A stretch of 64,000 bases of DNA from Paraburkholderia aromaticivorans (GTDB lineage: Bacteria; Pseudomonadota; Gammaproteobacteria; Burkholderiales; Burkholderiaceae): positions 1,736,001 through 1,800,000 of the forward strand of contig NZ_CP022989.1 of assembly GCF_002278075.1 (NCBI RefSeq). Direction: 5' to 3'. The notes under the pieces were generated by a model that saw only the letters and a program-made list of their open reading frames with translations, was not told where the DNA came from and searched no databases. Shown in pieces: positions 9,854 through 22,273 of the stretch. Both the position numbers and the translations under genes were made by a program. Each line of letters opens with the position of its first letter. Position 1 is the first letter of the stretch.

Positions 9854-10549
9854 CTACTGCGGTTGCGGAGTCGGGAAATAGACGCCGGCGCGCTGCGCGG
9901 CGTTCGAGATATGCGTTTCGATGGCCTTGCCGGCCGCGGCGGAATCGCGCGCCTTGAGCGCATCCAGAATCACGCGATGCTCGTTGTACGTAGACAGCAC
10001 CAATTCACGCCGGTAATACGGCATGCGCTGGCTTTCCTTCATGATCTCCGCGCTGCTGCTCAGGATCGACTCGATCGCCGCGTTACCGGCAATGCTGACG
10101 ATCCGCATGTGGAAGTCGTAGTCGAGCCGGGCGGCTTCATCGAGTTCGTCGCAGGCGAGCGCTGTTTGCATGGCCGTGATGTTCTCTTCGAACCACGCGA
10201 GGTCGGAATCGCTGACCGCGAGCGCCGCCATACGCGCGATAAAGCCTTCCAACGCGAAGCGCATCTGATACGTATCAGGCAGTGACGATTGCTCCGCGAA
10301 GCGCCACGACTGCGCGGCCGACGCCTGCGCGCTTTCCACATAAACGCCCTTGCCGGGCCTGATCACGAGCAAACCGAGCGCTTCGAGCGTGGAGAGCGCT
10401 TCGCGCAGGGAAGCGCGGCTGATCGCGAGTTCTTCGGACAGTTGACGCTGGGCCGGCAGCAAGCTGCCTACGGGATAGACGCCCGCTTCGATCCGTTCGC
10501 GGATGGTCGCGATGGCGGCATCGGTCACGGTATGCGGGACGTTTTTCAT
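9854..10549 (-). CDS. GntR-family transcription regulator, FadR subfamily
   Basis: 231 residues: an N-terminal winged helix (AAIATIRERIEAGVYPVGS, then ELAISRASLREALSTLEALG) and a C-terminal all-helical FCD effector domain with the metal-ligand-like pattern of D, H and H residues (DYDFHMRI, NEHRVILDA). ATG 10549 is chosen because the helix-turn-helix starts right after it. It is divergent from the DctA-like/allantoicase/allA genes, and FadR-type operators lie in the shared 200-base region, so it most likely represses that operon and itself. The effector could be an allantoin breakdown product; that is inference. Confidence 0.88.
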   Translation of the reverse strand: MKNVPHTVTDAAIATIRERIEAGVYPVGSLLPAQRQLSEELAISRASLREALSTLEALGLLVIRPGKGVYVESAQASAAQSWRFAEQSSLPDTYQMRFALEGFIARMAALAVSDSDLAWFEENITAMQTALACDELDEAARLDYDFHMRIVSIAGNAAIESILSSSAEIMKESQRMPYYRRELVLSTYNEHRVILDALKARDSAAAGKAIETHISNAAQRAGVYFPTPQPQ

Positions 10550-10569
10550 GGTTGTCTCACTTGTAAGCG

Positions 10570-10581
10570 CGGTCTGACCAG
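10570..10581. promoter_or_regulatory. Half-conserved FadR-type GntR operator
   Basis: CGGTCTGACCAG fits the T-GGTC-N-GACC-A operator type of FadR-subfamily regulators. It lies about 20 bases upstream of the regulator start, where it could give autoregulation. A weaker related box (CGGTCCGAAC) follows at about 10594. Confidence 0.5.
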
Positions 10582-10729
10582 CATTGTAATACGCGGTCCG
10601 AACGCTCGTGCGGCGTACCGTTCGCCACCGCCGATCCGGCCTGAAACCGCTGCAAAAACAGCGGGTAAACACTGTTTTATGAAACCTTGACGTCAGTATA
10701 TCGGCTTCCTACTATTCGACATAACAGCA

Positions 10730-10742
10730 CTGGTCGGACCAG
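10730..10742. promoter_or_regulatory. Perfect FadR-type GntR operator
   Basis: CTGGTC-G-GACCAG is a perfect palindrome of the TGGTCnGACCA type known for FadR-subfamily GntR proteins. It lies just upstream of the DctA-like gene, in the region shared with the divergent regulator. Confidence 0.75.
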
Positions 10743-10777
10743 TCTGAACAGATATGAATCGCAACCAGGAGGAAGCC

Positions 10778-12100
10778 GTGTTGAAATTTTTCAATTCGCT
10801 GTTTGGCCGGGTCGTCATAGCGCTGGTGGCGGGTATCGTAATCGGCGCCGTGTACCCGCATTTCGCCCAATCGCTGCGTCCGCTCGGCGACGGCTTTCTC
10901 AAGCTGATCAAGATGGTGATCGGTCCGATCGTCTTTTGCGTCGTGGTCAGCGGCATGGCGCATGCCGGCGACTTGCGCAAAGTGGGCCGCGTCGGCCTGA
11001 AGGCCGTGGTCTACTTCGAGGTGATGACGACGATCGCGCTCGTGATCGGCGCAGTCCTGGCGTACGTTACGCGTCCTGGCGTCGGCATGAATATCGATCT
11101 GCGCTCGCTGGATCCCGCGTCGCTCTCCACGTACACCGAGCACGCCAAGAGCCTGAAGGACACGGCCGGCTTCCTGCTGAAAATCATCCCCGACACCGCG
11201 ATCAACGCTTTCGCCGCCGGCGACATCCTGCAAATTCTGGTGTTTTCGGTGCTGTTCGGCTCGGCGCTGTCGCTGCTCGGCAATAAGGCGCAACGCGTGA
11301 GCAGCCTGATCGACGAACTGTCGCAGGTGTTTTTCCGCGTGATGGGTTTCATCATCAAGCTCGCGCCGCTCGGCGTGCTTGGGGCGATCGCCTTCACCAC
11401 CGGCACGTATGGTGTCGAGTCGCTCAAGCAACTCGGCATGCTGGTGCTCGTGTTCTACGCGAGCTGTTTCGTGTTCGTAGTCGTGGTGCTGGGCGTCGTC
11501 ATGCGGCTGGCCGGCTTCAGCATCTTCAAGCTGATCCGCTATCTGCGCGAAGAACTGTCGATCGTGCTCGGCACCGCTTCGTCTGACGCCGTGCTGCCGC
11601 AGATCATGCGCAAGCTCGAATGGATGGGCGTCAAGGATTCGACCGTCGGTCTCGTCATTCCGACCGGCTACTCGTTCAATCTCGACGGCTTCTCCATCTA
11701 CCTCACGCTCGCGGTGATTTTTATCGCGCAGGCCACCAACACGCCGCTGTCGATGCACGACCTGATCGTGGTGGTGCTGGTTTCGCTGGTGACGTCGAAG
11801 GGCGCGCATGGCATTCCCGGCTCGGCCATCGTGATTCTGGCCGCCACGTTGTCCGCGATTCCGGCGATCCCCGTGCTCGGCCTCGTGCTGATCCTGCCGG
11901 TCGACTGGTTCGTCGGCATTGCGCGCGCGCTGACCAACCTGATCGGCAACTGCGTGGCGACGGTGGTGGTCTCCGTGTGGGAAAACGATATCGACCGGGC
12001 GCGCGCGCATCGCGTGCTGAACCGCGACGCGGCATTGCGCTACGTGCCGGCCGGCGACGACGCCGAGCCCGCCGCAGGCGAACCCGCTCCGGCCGTCTGA
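10778..12100 (+). CDS. DctA-like dicarboxylate/amino-acid:cation symporter (DAACS family)
   Basis: About 440 residues with 8 or more membrane helices and re-entrant loops of the DctA/GltP family: NLDGFSIYLTLA, the loop ASSDAVLPQIMRKLE and SKGAHGIPGSA, close to the family's serine-rich loop and NLDG-S motif. GTG 10778 is preferred because AGGAGG sits five bases before it; the ATG at 10754 lacks such a site. It heads an operon with allantoicase and ureidoglycolate lyase under a GntR regulator. DctA normally carries succinate, fumarate and malate with protons or sodium; here the substrate might be a ureide or oxalurate-like anion. Confidence 0.88.
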   Translation: MLKFFNSLFGRVVIALVAGIVIGAVYPHFAQSLRPLGDGFLKLIKMVIGPIVFCVVVSGMAHAGDLRKVGRVGLKAVVYFEVMTTIALVIGAVLAYVTRPGVGMNIDLRSLDPASLSTYTEHAKSLKDTAGFLLKIIPDTAINAFAAGDILQILVFSVLFGSALSLLGNKAQRVSSLIDELSQVFFRVMGFIIKLAPLGVLGAIAFTTGTYGVESLKQLGMLVLVFYASCFVFVVVVLGVVMRLAGFSIFKLIRYLREELSIVLGTASSDAVLPQIMRKLEWMGVKDSTVGLVIPTGYSFNLDGFSIYLTLAVIFIAQATNTPLSMHDLIVVVLVSLVTSKGAHGIPGSAIVILAATLSAIPAIPVLGLVLILPVDWFVGIARALTNLIGNCVATVVVSVWENDIDRARAHRVLNRDAALRYVPAGDDAEPAAGEPAPAV

Positions 12101-12199
12101 ACCGCTTTCGAATCGGCGCGCCGACGCAGCGCGCCTTCTGCGCCGGCAGGGGCTGCCCATGCCGGCACTCCTTCACTTTTTCGTCGCCTGACCGAGACT

Positions 12200-13210
12200 A
12201 TGGCCACTCCGATCCTCGACCCCAACGCTCCCGCTTTCACCCGTCGCTACATGAACCTCGCCGACCCGCGTCTGGGCGCGAAGGCGCTCTTCGCGAGCGA
12301 CGAATTTTTCGCGCCGAAAGAACGCATGCTCGAACCCCAGCCGGCGGTGTTCATCCCCGGCAAATACGACGACCACGGCAAGTGGATGGACGGCTGGGAA
12401 ACCCGCCGCAAGCGCACCACCGGCCACGATTTCTGCGTGATCCGCCTCGCGCGCCCGGGCGTCGTGCACGGCGTGGATCTGGATACGAGCCACTTCACCG
12501 GCAACTTTCCGCCGGCCGCGTCGATCGACGCCTGCTACGTGGACGGCGAGGTGCCGCCCGAGAACGCAGAGTGGCAGGCGCTCGTGCCGGCCACCACCTT
12601 GCAGGGCAACCAGCACCACTACGTCGACGTGAACGACGCGCGTGCCTTCACGCATCTGCGCGTGAATTTGTATCCGGACGGCGGCCTTGCCCGCCTGCGC
12701 GTGTATGGGCAGCCGAAGCGCGATTGGGAGCGCGTCGAGCGCGGCACGCTGCTGGATCTGGCGGCCATCGAGAACGGCGCGTATCTGGTCGCGGCGAACA
12801 ACCAGCACTTCGGGCCGGCCTCGCAAATGCTGATGCCGGGCCGCGGCGTCAACATGGGCGACGGCTGGGAAACCCGGCGCCGTCGCGAGCCGGGCAACGA
12901 CTGGGCGATCGTCGCGCTGGCGCGGCCGGGCGTGATCCGCAAGATCGAAGTGGACACGGCGCACTTCAAGGGCAACTTCCCGGACCGCTGTTCGCTGCAG
13001 GCCGCGTCGGTGACGGGCGGCACCGACGATTCGCTCGTCACGCAGGCCATGTTCTGGCCCGTGCTGCTCGACGAACAGAAACTGCAGATGGACCACGTCC
13101 ACACCTTCGCGGACAGCCTCGCGTCGCTGGGCCCGGTCACGCACGTGCGTTTCAATATCTTTCCGGACGGCGGCGTCTCGCGCCTGCGCCTGTGGGGCGA
13201 AGTCGCATAA
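12200..13210 (+). CDS. alc: Allantoicase
   Basis: 336 residues made of two related beta-jellyroll halves, typical of allantoicase, which splits allantoate into ureidoglycolate and urea. The halves are visible as matching motifs: [21 protein letters not shown] and later [16 protein letters not shown], each followed by DTSHF/DTAHFxGNFP and a P-D-GG-RLR tail. The gene sits 100 bases after the carrier gene and runs almost directly into allA (16 bases to its start), so they form an operon for allantoate use. Confidence 0.95.
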   Translation: MATPILDPNAPAFTRRYMNLADPRLGAKALFASDEFFAPKERMLEPQPAVFIPGKYDDHGKWMDGWETRRKRTTGHDFCVIRLARPGVVHGVDLDTSHFTGNFPPAASIDACYVDGEVPPENAEWQALVPATTLQGNQHHYVDVNDARAFTHLRVNLYPDGGLARLRVYGQPKRDWERVERGTLLDLAAIENGAYLVAANNQHFGPASQMLMPGRGVNMGDGWETRRRREPGNDWAIVALARPGVIRKIEVDTAHFKGNFPDRCSLQAASVTGGTDDSLVTQAMFWPVLLDEQKLQMDHVHTFADSLASLGPVTHVRFNIFPDGGVSRLRLWGEVA

Positions 13211-13226
13211 CGGAGGAGTGGCGTCG

Positions 13227-13739
13227 ATGAAGACATTGCAGATGGAACGGCTTACGCGCGCGGCCTTCGCGCCGTTCGGCGACGTCATCGAACTGGACGG
13301 GGCGCGTCATTTCGCCATCAACGGGGGCACGACCGAGCGTTATCACGACCTCGCCGGCGTCGACGTGACGGAGAACGGCGGCCGGCCGCTGATCAGCCTG
13401 TTTCGCGCGCAGCCGCGCGCCCTGCCGGTCGAGATCACGATGATGGAGCGGCACCCGCTCGGCAGTCAGGCTTTCATTCCCTTAACGGCGGGCCGCTATC
13501 TGGTGGTGGTCGCGCCGGCCGGCGAATTCGATCCGGCGCAAATGCGCGCCTTCTGGACCGATGCGTGGCAGGGCGTGAACTATGCGAAAGGCGTCTGGCA
13601 TCACCCGTTGCTCGCGCTCGACCGGGTGAGCGATTTCGTGGTGGTCGACCGTGGCGGCGAGCAGCCCAATTGCGACGAATTGTCATTGGCGCAGCCATGG
13701 CGGCTGACGTTCGAAGCGAGCGCCGAACTGGTGGAATAG
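13227..13739 (+). CDS. allA: Ureidoglycolate lyase
   Basis: 170 residues of the AllA family, which splits ureidoglycolate into glyoxylate and urea, the step after allantoicase. Family features are FAPFGDVIE near the start, [14 protein letters not shown] and the C-terminal [10 protein letters not shown] with a conserved histidine pair. ATG 13227 has GGAGGAG eight bases upstream, better than the GTG at 13218. It ends the operon before a strong terminator. No allantoinase gene is in the window. Confidence 0.95.
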   Translation: MKTLQMERLTRAAFAPFGDVIELDGARHFAINGGTTERYHDLAGVDVTENGGRPLISLFRAQPRALPVEITMMERHPLGSQAFIPLTAGRYLVVVAPAGEFDPAQMRAFWTDAWQGVNYAKGVWHHPLLALDRVSDFVVVDRGGEQPNCDELSLAQPWRLTFEASAELVE

Positions 13740-13779
13740 GGGCGTAAACGGCCCGCACAAAACGTGCGCGCCAGATGCA

Positions 13780-13818
13780 AAAAGACCCGGCCGATTTGCC
13801 TCGGCCGGGTCTTTTTTT
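13780..13818. terminator. Bidirectional intrinsic terminator between allA and fur
   Basis: GACCCGGCCGA pairs with TCGGCCGGGTC around six bases, flanked by A residues before and seven T residues after. Confidence 0.93.
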
Positions 13819-13857
13819 GCCCGCCGGACCGCGCACCCCAGCGCGGCCGGCCTCGCG

Positions 13858-14286
13858 TCAATGCTTGCGATGCGGGCAATTTTCCTTGATGCAGGCGCCG
13901 TACAAAGCCAGCGCGTGTTCCTGCAGCTTGAAGCCGCGTTCCTTCGCGATGGACTGCTGACGGCTCTCGATTTCAGAGTCGAAAAACTCTTCGACGAGCC
14001 CGCAATCGAGGCACACGAGGTGGTCGTGGTGCGACCCCTCATTCAGTTCGAACACCGCCTTACCCGACTCGAAATTGCTGCGCGAGAGCAGGCCGGCTTG
14101 CTCGAATTGCGTCAGCACGCGATACACGGTTGCAAGCCCGATATCGAGTTCTTCGTGCAGCAGGTTGCGGTACACATCTTCGGCGGTCAGGTGACGCACC
14201 GGGCTGTGCTGAAAAATCTCAAGGATTTTGAGGCGCGGAAGGGTCGCCTTGAGCCCGATATTCTTGAGATCGGTTGGATTGGTCAT
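13858..14286 (-). CDS. fur: Ferric uptake regulator
   Basis: 142 residues, normal for Fur, the iron-responsive repressor. The N-terminal winged helix includes [10 protein letters not shown] and [16 protein letters not shown]; the metal-binding [11 protein letters not shown] and a second cysteine pair (ACIKENC) follow. It is divergent from bamE across about 160 bases, the gene order usual for this group. Autoregulation is likely by family, but I could not pick a clear Fur box. Confidence 0.98.
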   Translation of the reverse strand: MTNPTDLKNIGLKATLPRLKILEIFQHSPVRHLTAEDVYRNLLHEELDIGLATVYRVLTQFEQAGLLSRSNFESGKAVFELNEGSHHDHLVCLDCGLVEEFFDSEIESRQQSIAKERGFKLQEHALALYGACIKENCPHRKH

Positions 14287-14444
14287 GACAAGGGATCCCT
14301 AGAGTACAATGCTGGGCTCTCATAGTAATGTGTTTTTGCCGTTCTGGTCATCTTCGATGGAATGAAACTCGCGCGGCTCGTCAGCGGGCCCGCACGGTGA
14401 GTGAAATGATTTCAAAATCTCAATTGATCTACCGGGGGAGCCGC

Positions 14445-15275
14445 ATGCGGGGTACCTTGATCGCTGTTGCGACTGTCGCGGTTCTTGCCGGATGTTCCAC
14501 TTACGACAGCCTGACACAGCGTATTGCCCAGAGCATCACGCCGTACCGGATCACGGTGGTGCAAGGCAATTTCGTCTCGAAAGAAGCGGCTGCACAGATG
14601 CAGGTCGGCTTGTCCCGCGCCCAGGTCAAGCAGTTGCTCGGCACGCCGCTCCTCGCCGACATGTTCCATGCGGACCGCTGGGACTACGTGTTCTATTTCA
14701 AGCGCGGCTCGACTAGTGTCGTCCAGCAGCGCGACTTCGTGGTGATGTTCGCGGGTGACCGCGTCGCCAGCTGGTCGGGCGGAGAGGATCTGCCGTCCAA
14801 CCTCGAGTTGCTGGCTGAAATCGACGGCGACAAGCTGGGCAAGAAGAAGGCCGCGGCAGCCGTGGCGAGCGCGGCCAGCGGCGCGAGCGCGCCGGCGGCC
14901 GCAGCCGCGCCAGTCACGCTCGACACCACGCGTTCGCCGTCGGTCGCCGGCGCTACCGCAGCGGCGGTACCGTCCACGGACGCCAACGCGGAAGCCGCGC
15001 AAGCCGCCAATCGTGCGACCAATGCGGTGCAGCTGTCGCCGAACGCGCGTCCGTCCGTGCCGACCGCGCCGACCGCCAATGGCGGCGGTATCCCGCAGCA
15101 AAGCCCCACGGGCAATGGGCAGCCGCAGTTCCAGTTCCATCGTCCGCCGCCGCCGCAAAATCCGAATACGGACAACAGCAATCCGGTGGGACCGACGGGC
15201 CCGCAGAGCAGCAATGGCGGCCCGACGTACAATGCGCCGCTGACCTCTTCGCCGGTTTCGGGAACGGGCGGCTAA
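14445..15275 (+). CDS. bamE: Outer-membrane assembly lipoprotein BamE with a long low-complexity tail
   Basis: 276 residues. The signal peptide MRGTLIAVATVAVLAGC ends in a lipobox (LAGC), so the protein is lipidated. Residues about 20-125 match BamE/SmpA: YRITVVQGNFVSKE, MQVGLSRAQVKQLLGTPLL, DYVFYFKRG. BamE normally is about 110 residues and helps BamA fold beta-barrel proteins. The remaining ~150 residues are rich in A, P, N, Q and G and should be disordered. ATG 14445 has GGGGGAG before it, better than ATG 14406. It is divergent from fur. Confidence 0.93.
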   Translation: MRGTLIAVATVAVLAGCSTYDSLTQRIAQSITPYRITVVQGNFVSKEAAAQMQVGLSRAQVKQLLGTPLLADMFHADRWDYVFYFKRGSTSVVQQRDFVVMFAGDRVASWSGGEDLPSNLELLAEIDGDKLGKKKAAAAVASAASGASAPAAAAAPVTLDTTRSPSVAGATAAAVPSTDANAEAAQAANRATNAVQLSPNARPSVPTAPTANGGGIPQQSPTGNGQPQFQFHRPPPPQNPNTDNSNPVGPTGPQSSNGGPTYNAPLTSSPVSGTGG

Positions 15276-15288
15276 TCGCGCTGTCCCT

Positions 15289-15311
15289 GTCTTAAGACTC
15301 ACGCTTAAGAC
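15289..15311. repeat. Perfect 8-bp inverted repeat after bamE
   Basis: GTCTTAAG and CTTAAGAC pair around seven bases, just after the bamE stop. Could be an operator for dapB or part of the adjoining hairpin; no T-tract follows. Confidence 0.4.
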
Positions 15312-15350
15312 GGACGCCGCGCACGGGCAACCGCGGCGCGCGGCGTCCGT
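15310..15350. repeat. Perfect 12-bp GC-rich hairpin between bamE and dapB
   Basis: ACGGACGCCGCG and CGCGGCGTCCGT pair perfectly around 17 bases. It is as stable as a terminator but lacks the T-tract; it may mark the bamE mRNA end. Confidence 0.5.
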
Positions 15351-15449
15351 GCGGTTCTCTGCTGGTTCAGTCATGCGCGGCGCACGGGTGCTGCCCGCCG
15401 CCGCTTTCGCCCGCCTTGCCGGGTTTTGTCCTTTCGAACCCTCGTAGCC

Positions 15450-16247
15450 ATGAAAATTGCCATTGCTGGCGCATCGGGCCGTATGGGCCGCATGCTCATC
15501 GAAACAGTCCTCAACGATGCCGACGCCACGCTGTCCGGCGCGCTCGACCGCGCGGGCTCCCCGCAACTCGGTCAGGACGCGGGCGCGTTCCTCGGCAAAC
15601 AGACGGGCGTCACGCTGACCGACGACGTCGAGCGCGTGTTCGCCGAATCCGATTACCTGATCGACTTCACGCGCCCCGAAGGCACGCTGATGCATCTGGA
15701 AGCGGCGCAGCGCCACAACGTGAAAATGGTGATCGGCACGACCGGCTTCGACAACGAGCAGAAGGCGCAACTGCGCGCCGCGGCGGACAGGATCGCCATC
15801 ATGTTCGCGTCGAACATGAGCGTGGGCGTGAACGTCACGCTGAAGCTGCTCGAATATGCCGCGAAGCATTTCGCGACCGGCTACGACATCGAAATCATCG
15901 AGGCGCATCACCGCCACAAGGTCGACGCGCCGTCCGGCACGGCATTGACGATGGGCGAAGTGATCGCCCATGCGCTCGGCCGCAATCTCGACGACTGCGC
16001 GGTCTACAGCCGCGAAGGCGTGACCGGCGAGCGCGACCCGTCCACCATCGGTTTCTCGGCGATTCGCGGCGGCGATATCGTCGGCGACCATACGGTGCTG
16101 TTTGCGGGCATCGGCGAGCGCATCGAAATTACGCACAAGTCGGCGAGCCGTCTGTCGTATGCGCAAGGCGCGCTTCGTGCTGTACGTTTCCTCGAAGGCC
16201 ACGCAACCGGCTTTTTCGATATGCAGGACGTACTCGGCCTGCGTTGA
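15450..16247 (+). CDS. dapB: 4-hydroxy-tetrahydrodipicolinate reductase
   Basis: 265 residues of DapB, the NAD(P)H enzyme of the lysine/diaminopimelate pathway. Motifs: [10 protein letters not shown] at the N-terminus for nucleotide binding, the dimer/active site [16 protein letters not shown] and SNMSVGVN. The start at 15450 fits the family; the eight residues before it (MSFRTLVA) are not conserved. The stop codon lies inside a perfect hairpin. Confidence 0.97.
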   Translation: MKIAIAGASGRMGRMLIETVLNDADATLSGALDRAGSPQLGQDAGAFLGKQTGVTLTDDVERVFAESDYLIDFTRPEGTLMHLEAAQRHNVKMVIGTTGFDNEQKAQLRAAADRIAIMFASNMSVGVNVTLKLLEYAAKHFATGYDIEIIEAHHRHKVDAPSGTALTMGEVIAHALGRNLDDCAVYSREGVTGERDPSTIGFSAIRGGDIVGDHTVLFAGIGERIEITHKSASRLSYAQGALRAVRFLEGHATGFFDMQDVLGLR

Positions 16248-16263
16248 ACGCTGCGTTCAACGC
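16241..16263. repeat. Perfect 10-bp hairpin covering the dapB stop codon
   Basis: GCGTTGAACG and CGTTCAACGC pair around only three bases; the stop TGA at 16245-16247 lies in the left arm. A second hairpin, CCGGGGGA/TCCCCCGG, follows at 16290-16310. Confidence 0.5.
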
Positions 16264-16282
16264 TATGTTCGACGTATTCTGA

Positions 16283-20236
<3,954 letters not shown>

Positions 20237-20265
20237 GGATCAACGAAGCCATGACAGCAACAGGA

Positions 20266-20285
20266 CGCCGCCGCGTGCGGCGGCG
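20266..20285. repeat. GC-rich 9-bp hairpin between leuS and lptE
   Basis: CGCCGCCGC and GCGGCGGCG pair around two bases. No T-tract. Possible weak attenuator or mRNA-stabilising structure between cotranscribed genes. Confidence 0.35.
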
Positions 20286-20327
20286 CCTGTCTCTCGCTGC
20301 GGAATCTACTGCGAACCAGGAGCCAAT

Positions 20328-20879
20328 GTGACTCGCAGATCGTTTTTGACGCTGGCTTGCAGCGTGCTGATGTTGTCCGCCTGCGGCTTCCAGCTGCGCG
20401 GACAGCAGGACTACGCATTCAAACGCCTCTTTATCGCCGGCGGTTCCCCAGCGGCGGCCGCGCGCTTGACGCGTATCGTGCAAGGCGGCAGCGACACGGT
20501 CGTGGTCACTTCGGTCGCGAATGCCGACGCCACGTTGCAGATCACCGAAGGCCGCGGCACCAGCACGTTGACGCTGAACTCGCTGGGCGCGGTCGAAGAA
20601 TATGCAATCAATCTGTCCATGACCTATTCGCTGACGGCCAAGGACGGCACGCTGCTGATTCCGCCGAGCGTGATCGCGCTGAACCGCGCGATGACCTATA
20701 GCGATCAGTATTCGCAGGCGAAATCGGCGGAAGCCGAAATTCTCTTCGCCGACATGGAAAACGACGCGATCGACCAGCTCACGCGCCGTCTGTCGGTCGT
20801 GCGCACGATGCATCCGACCCCGGACCAGCAAGTGCCGTCGATTGCGCCGCGCGCGCCGTTGCCGCCGCCGCCGCTGTGA
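20328..20879 (+). CDS. lptE: LPS-assembly lipoprotein LptE
   Basis: 183 residues beginning with a lipoprotein signal (MTRRSFLTLACSVLMLSAC, lipobox LSAC) followed by GFQLRG, the usual start of mature LptE. LptE plugs the LptD barrel in the outer membrane and helps insert lipopolysaccharide. It uses GTG at 20328, with AGGAG about seven bases before. Position between leuS and holA is standard. Confidence 0.95.
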   Translation: MTRRSFLTLACSVLMLSACGFQLRGQQDYAFKRLFIAGGSPAAAARLTRIVQGGSDTVVVTSVANADATLQITEGRGTSTLTLNSLGAVEEYAINLSMTYSLTAKDGTLLIPPSVIALNRAMTYSDQYSQAKSAEAEILFADMENDAIDQLTRRLSVVRTMHPTPDQQVPSIAPRAPLPPPPL

Positions 20880-20933
20880 GCGTCGTGCTTCGTTCAATGT
20901 GCCGCACCTGTTCAACCTCGCCGATCGGTAGCC

Positions 20934-22052
20934 ATGCAACTGCGACTTGACGCGCTCGAAGCGCATCTCGCCAAGGGACTCGCCGGACTGTACGTCGTGT
21001 ACGGCGACGAGCACCTGCTCGCGCAGGAAGCGTGCGACCGGATTCGCGCCACCGCGCGCGCGGCCGGCTTCACCGATCGCTCGGTGTTCACCGTGGAGCG
21101 CGGCTTCGACTGGAGTTCGCTGCTGGGCGCGAGCCAGTCGATGTCGCTGTTCGGCGACCGTCAACTGGTCGAGTTGCGCATTCCGTCGGGCAAGCCCGGC
21201 AAGGAAGGCGCGGACGCGCTGAAAGCGCTGGCCGCCGCCGTGAATGACGACGTGCTCACCATGATCACGCTGCCGCGACTCGATGCGGCCACGCAAAAGT
21301 CGGCGTGGTTCACGGCGTTGTCCGATGCCGGCGTCGCGTTGAAAATCGATCCGGTCGAGCGCGCGCAGTTGCCCAATTGGGTCGGCCAGCGGCTCGCGGC
21401 GCAGGGACAACGCGTGGCGGCCGGTGAAGAAGGGCGGCGCGCGCTGGCTTTTATCGCCGAGCGTGTGGAGGGCAATCTGCTCGCCGCGCATCAGGAAATC
21501 CAGAAACTCGGGCTGCTGTATCCGGCCGGGTCGCTGAGCTTCGAGCAGGTTCAGGACGCCGTGCTCAACGTCGCCCGTTATGACGTTTTCAAGCTGAACG
21601 AAGCGATGCTGGCCGGCGACGTCGGCCGCCTGTCGCGCATGCTCGACGGCTTGCGCGGCGAAGGCGAGGCCGCGGTGCTGGTGCTGTGGGCGGTGGTGGA
21701 AGAAGTCCGCACGCTGCTGCGGATCAAACGTGGCGTCGCGGCCGGCAAGCCGCTTGCCATGCTGGTGCGCGAGAACCGCGTGTGGGGTCCGCGTGAACGG
21801 TTGATCGGGCCGGCCTTGTCGCGTGTCAGCGAAGGCACGCTGGAAAAGGCGCTTGCGCTGGCGGCGCGGCTCGATCGACAGGTGAAGGGTTTGTCGGGCG
21901 GCACGCCGGGCAATCATCGCAACGATCCTCCGCCTGATCCGTGGGATGGTTTGTTTGAACTCGCCATGACGGTGGCTTCGCCGAAAACGGCGCCCGTGCC
22001 GCCGCCACGACCTCGGGCCGGGACTGCTGCACCGGCACGAAGGCCGGCCTGA
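20934..22052 (+). CDS. holA: DNA polymerase III subunit delta
   Basis: 372 residues of the delta clamp-loader subunit, which opens the beta clamp. The N-terminus YVVYGDEHLLAQEACDRIR and the AAA+-like core, then LNVARYDVFKLNEAMLAGD, are typical. The C-terminus (PPPRPRAGTAAPARRPA) is a disordered tail. It follows lptE and precedes proA. Confidence 0.95.
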   Translation: MQLRLDALEAHLAKGLAGLYVVYGDEHLLAQEACDRIRATARAAGFTDRSVFTVERGFDWSSLLGASQSMSLFGDRQLVELRIPSGKPGKEGADALKALAAAVNDDVLTMITLPRLDAATQKSAWFTALSDAGVALKIDPVERAQLPNWVGQRLAAQGQRVAAGEEGRRALAFIAERVEGNLLAAHQEIQKLGLLYPAGSLSFEQVQDAVLNVARYDVFKLNEAMLAGDVGRLSRMLDGLRGEGEAAVLVLWAVVEEVRTLLRIKRGVAAGKPLAMLVRENRVWGPRERLIGPALSRVSEGTLEKALALAARLDRQVKGLSGGTPGNHRNDPPPDPWDGLFELAMTVASPKTAPVPPPRPRAGTAAPARRPA

Positions 22053-22273
22053 ACGGCAACGCCAGGCTAACCGGCAACGTGTGAGGGCGCTGGTGAGTCG
22101 CTCGTGAAGCGCGAGTGAGCCGGCAAGCCTGCTACGGTCACCGTGCGCGGGCATTGATCGCAACCCGCCCCGCCGGCAAGCAAAGCGCCTTCGCCCGACT
22201 TACAATCGCTGAATCATTCGCTCATTCTGTCCGTCCGCCGCACCTCGACGTGCGCGGCACCACGAGAATTTCC

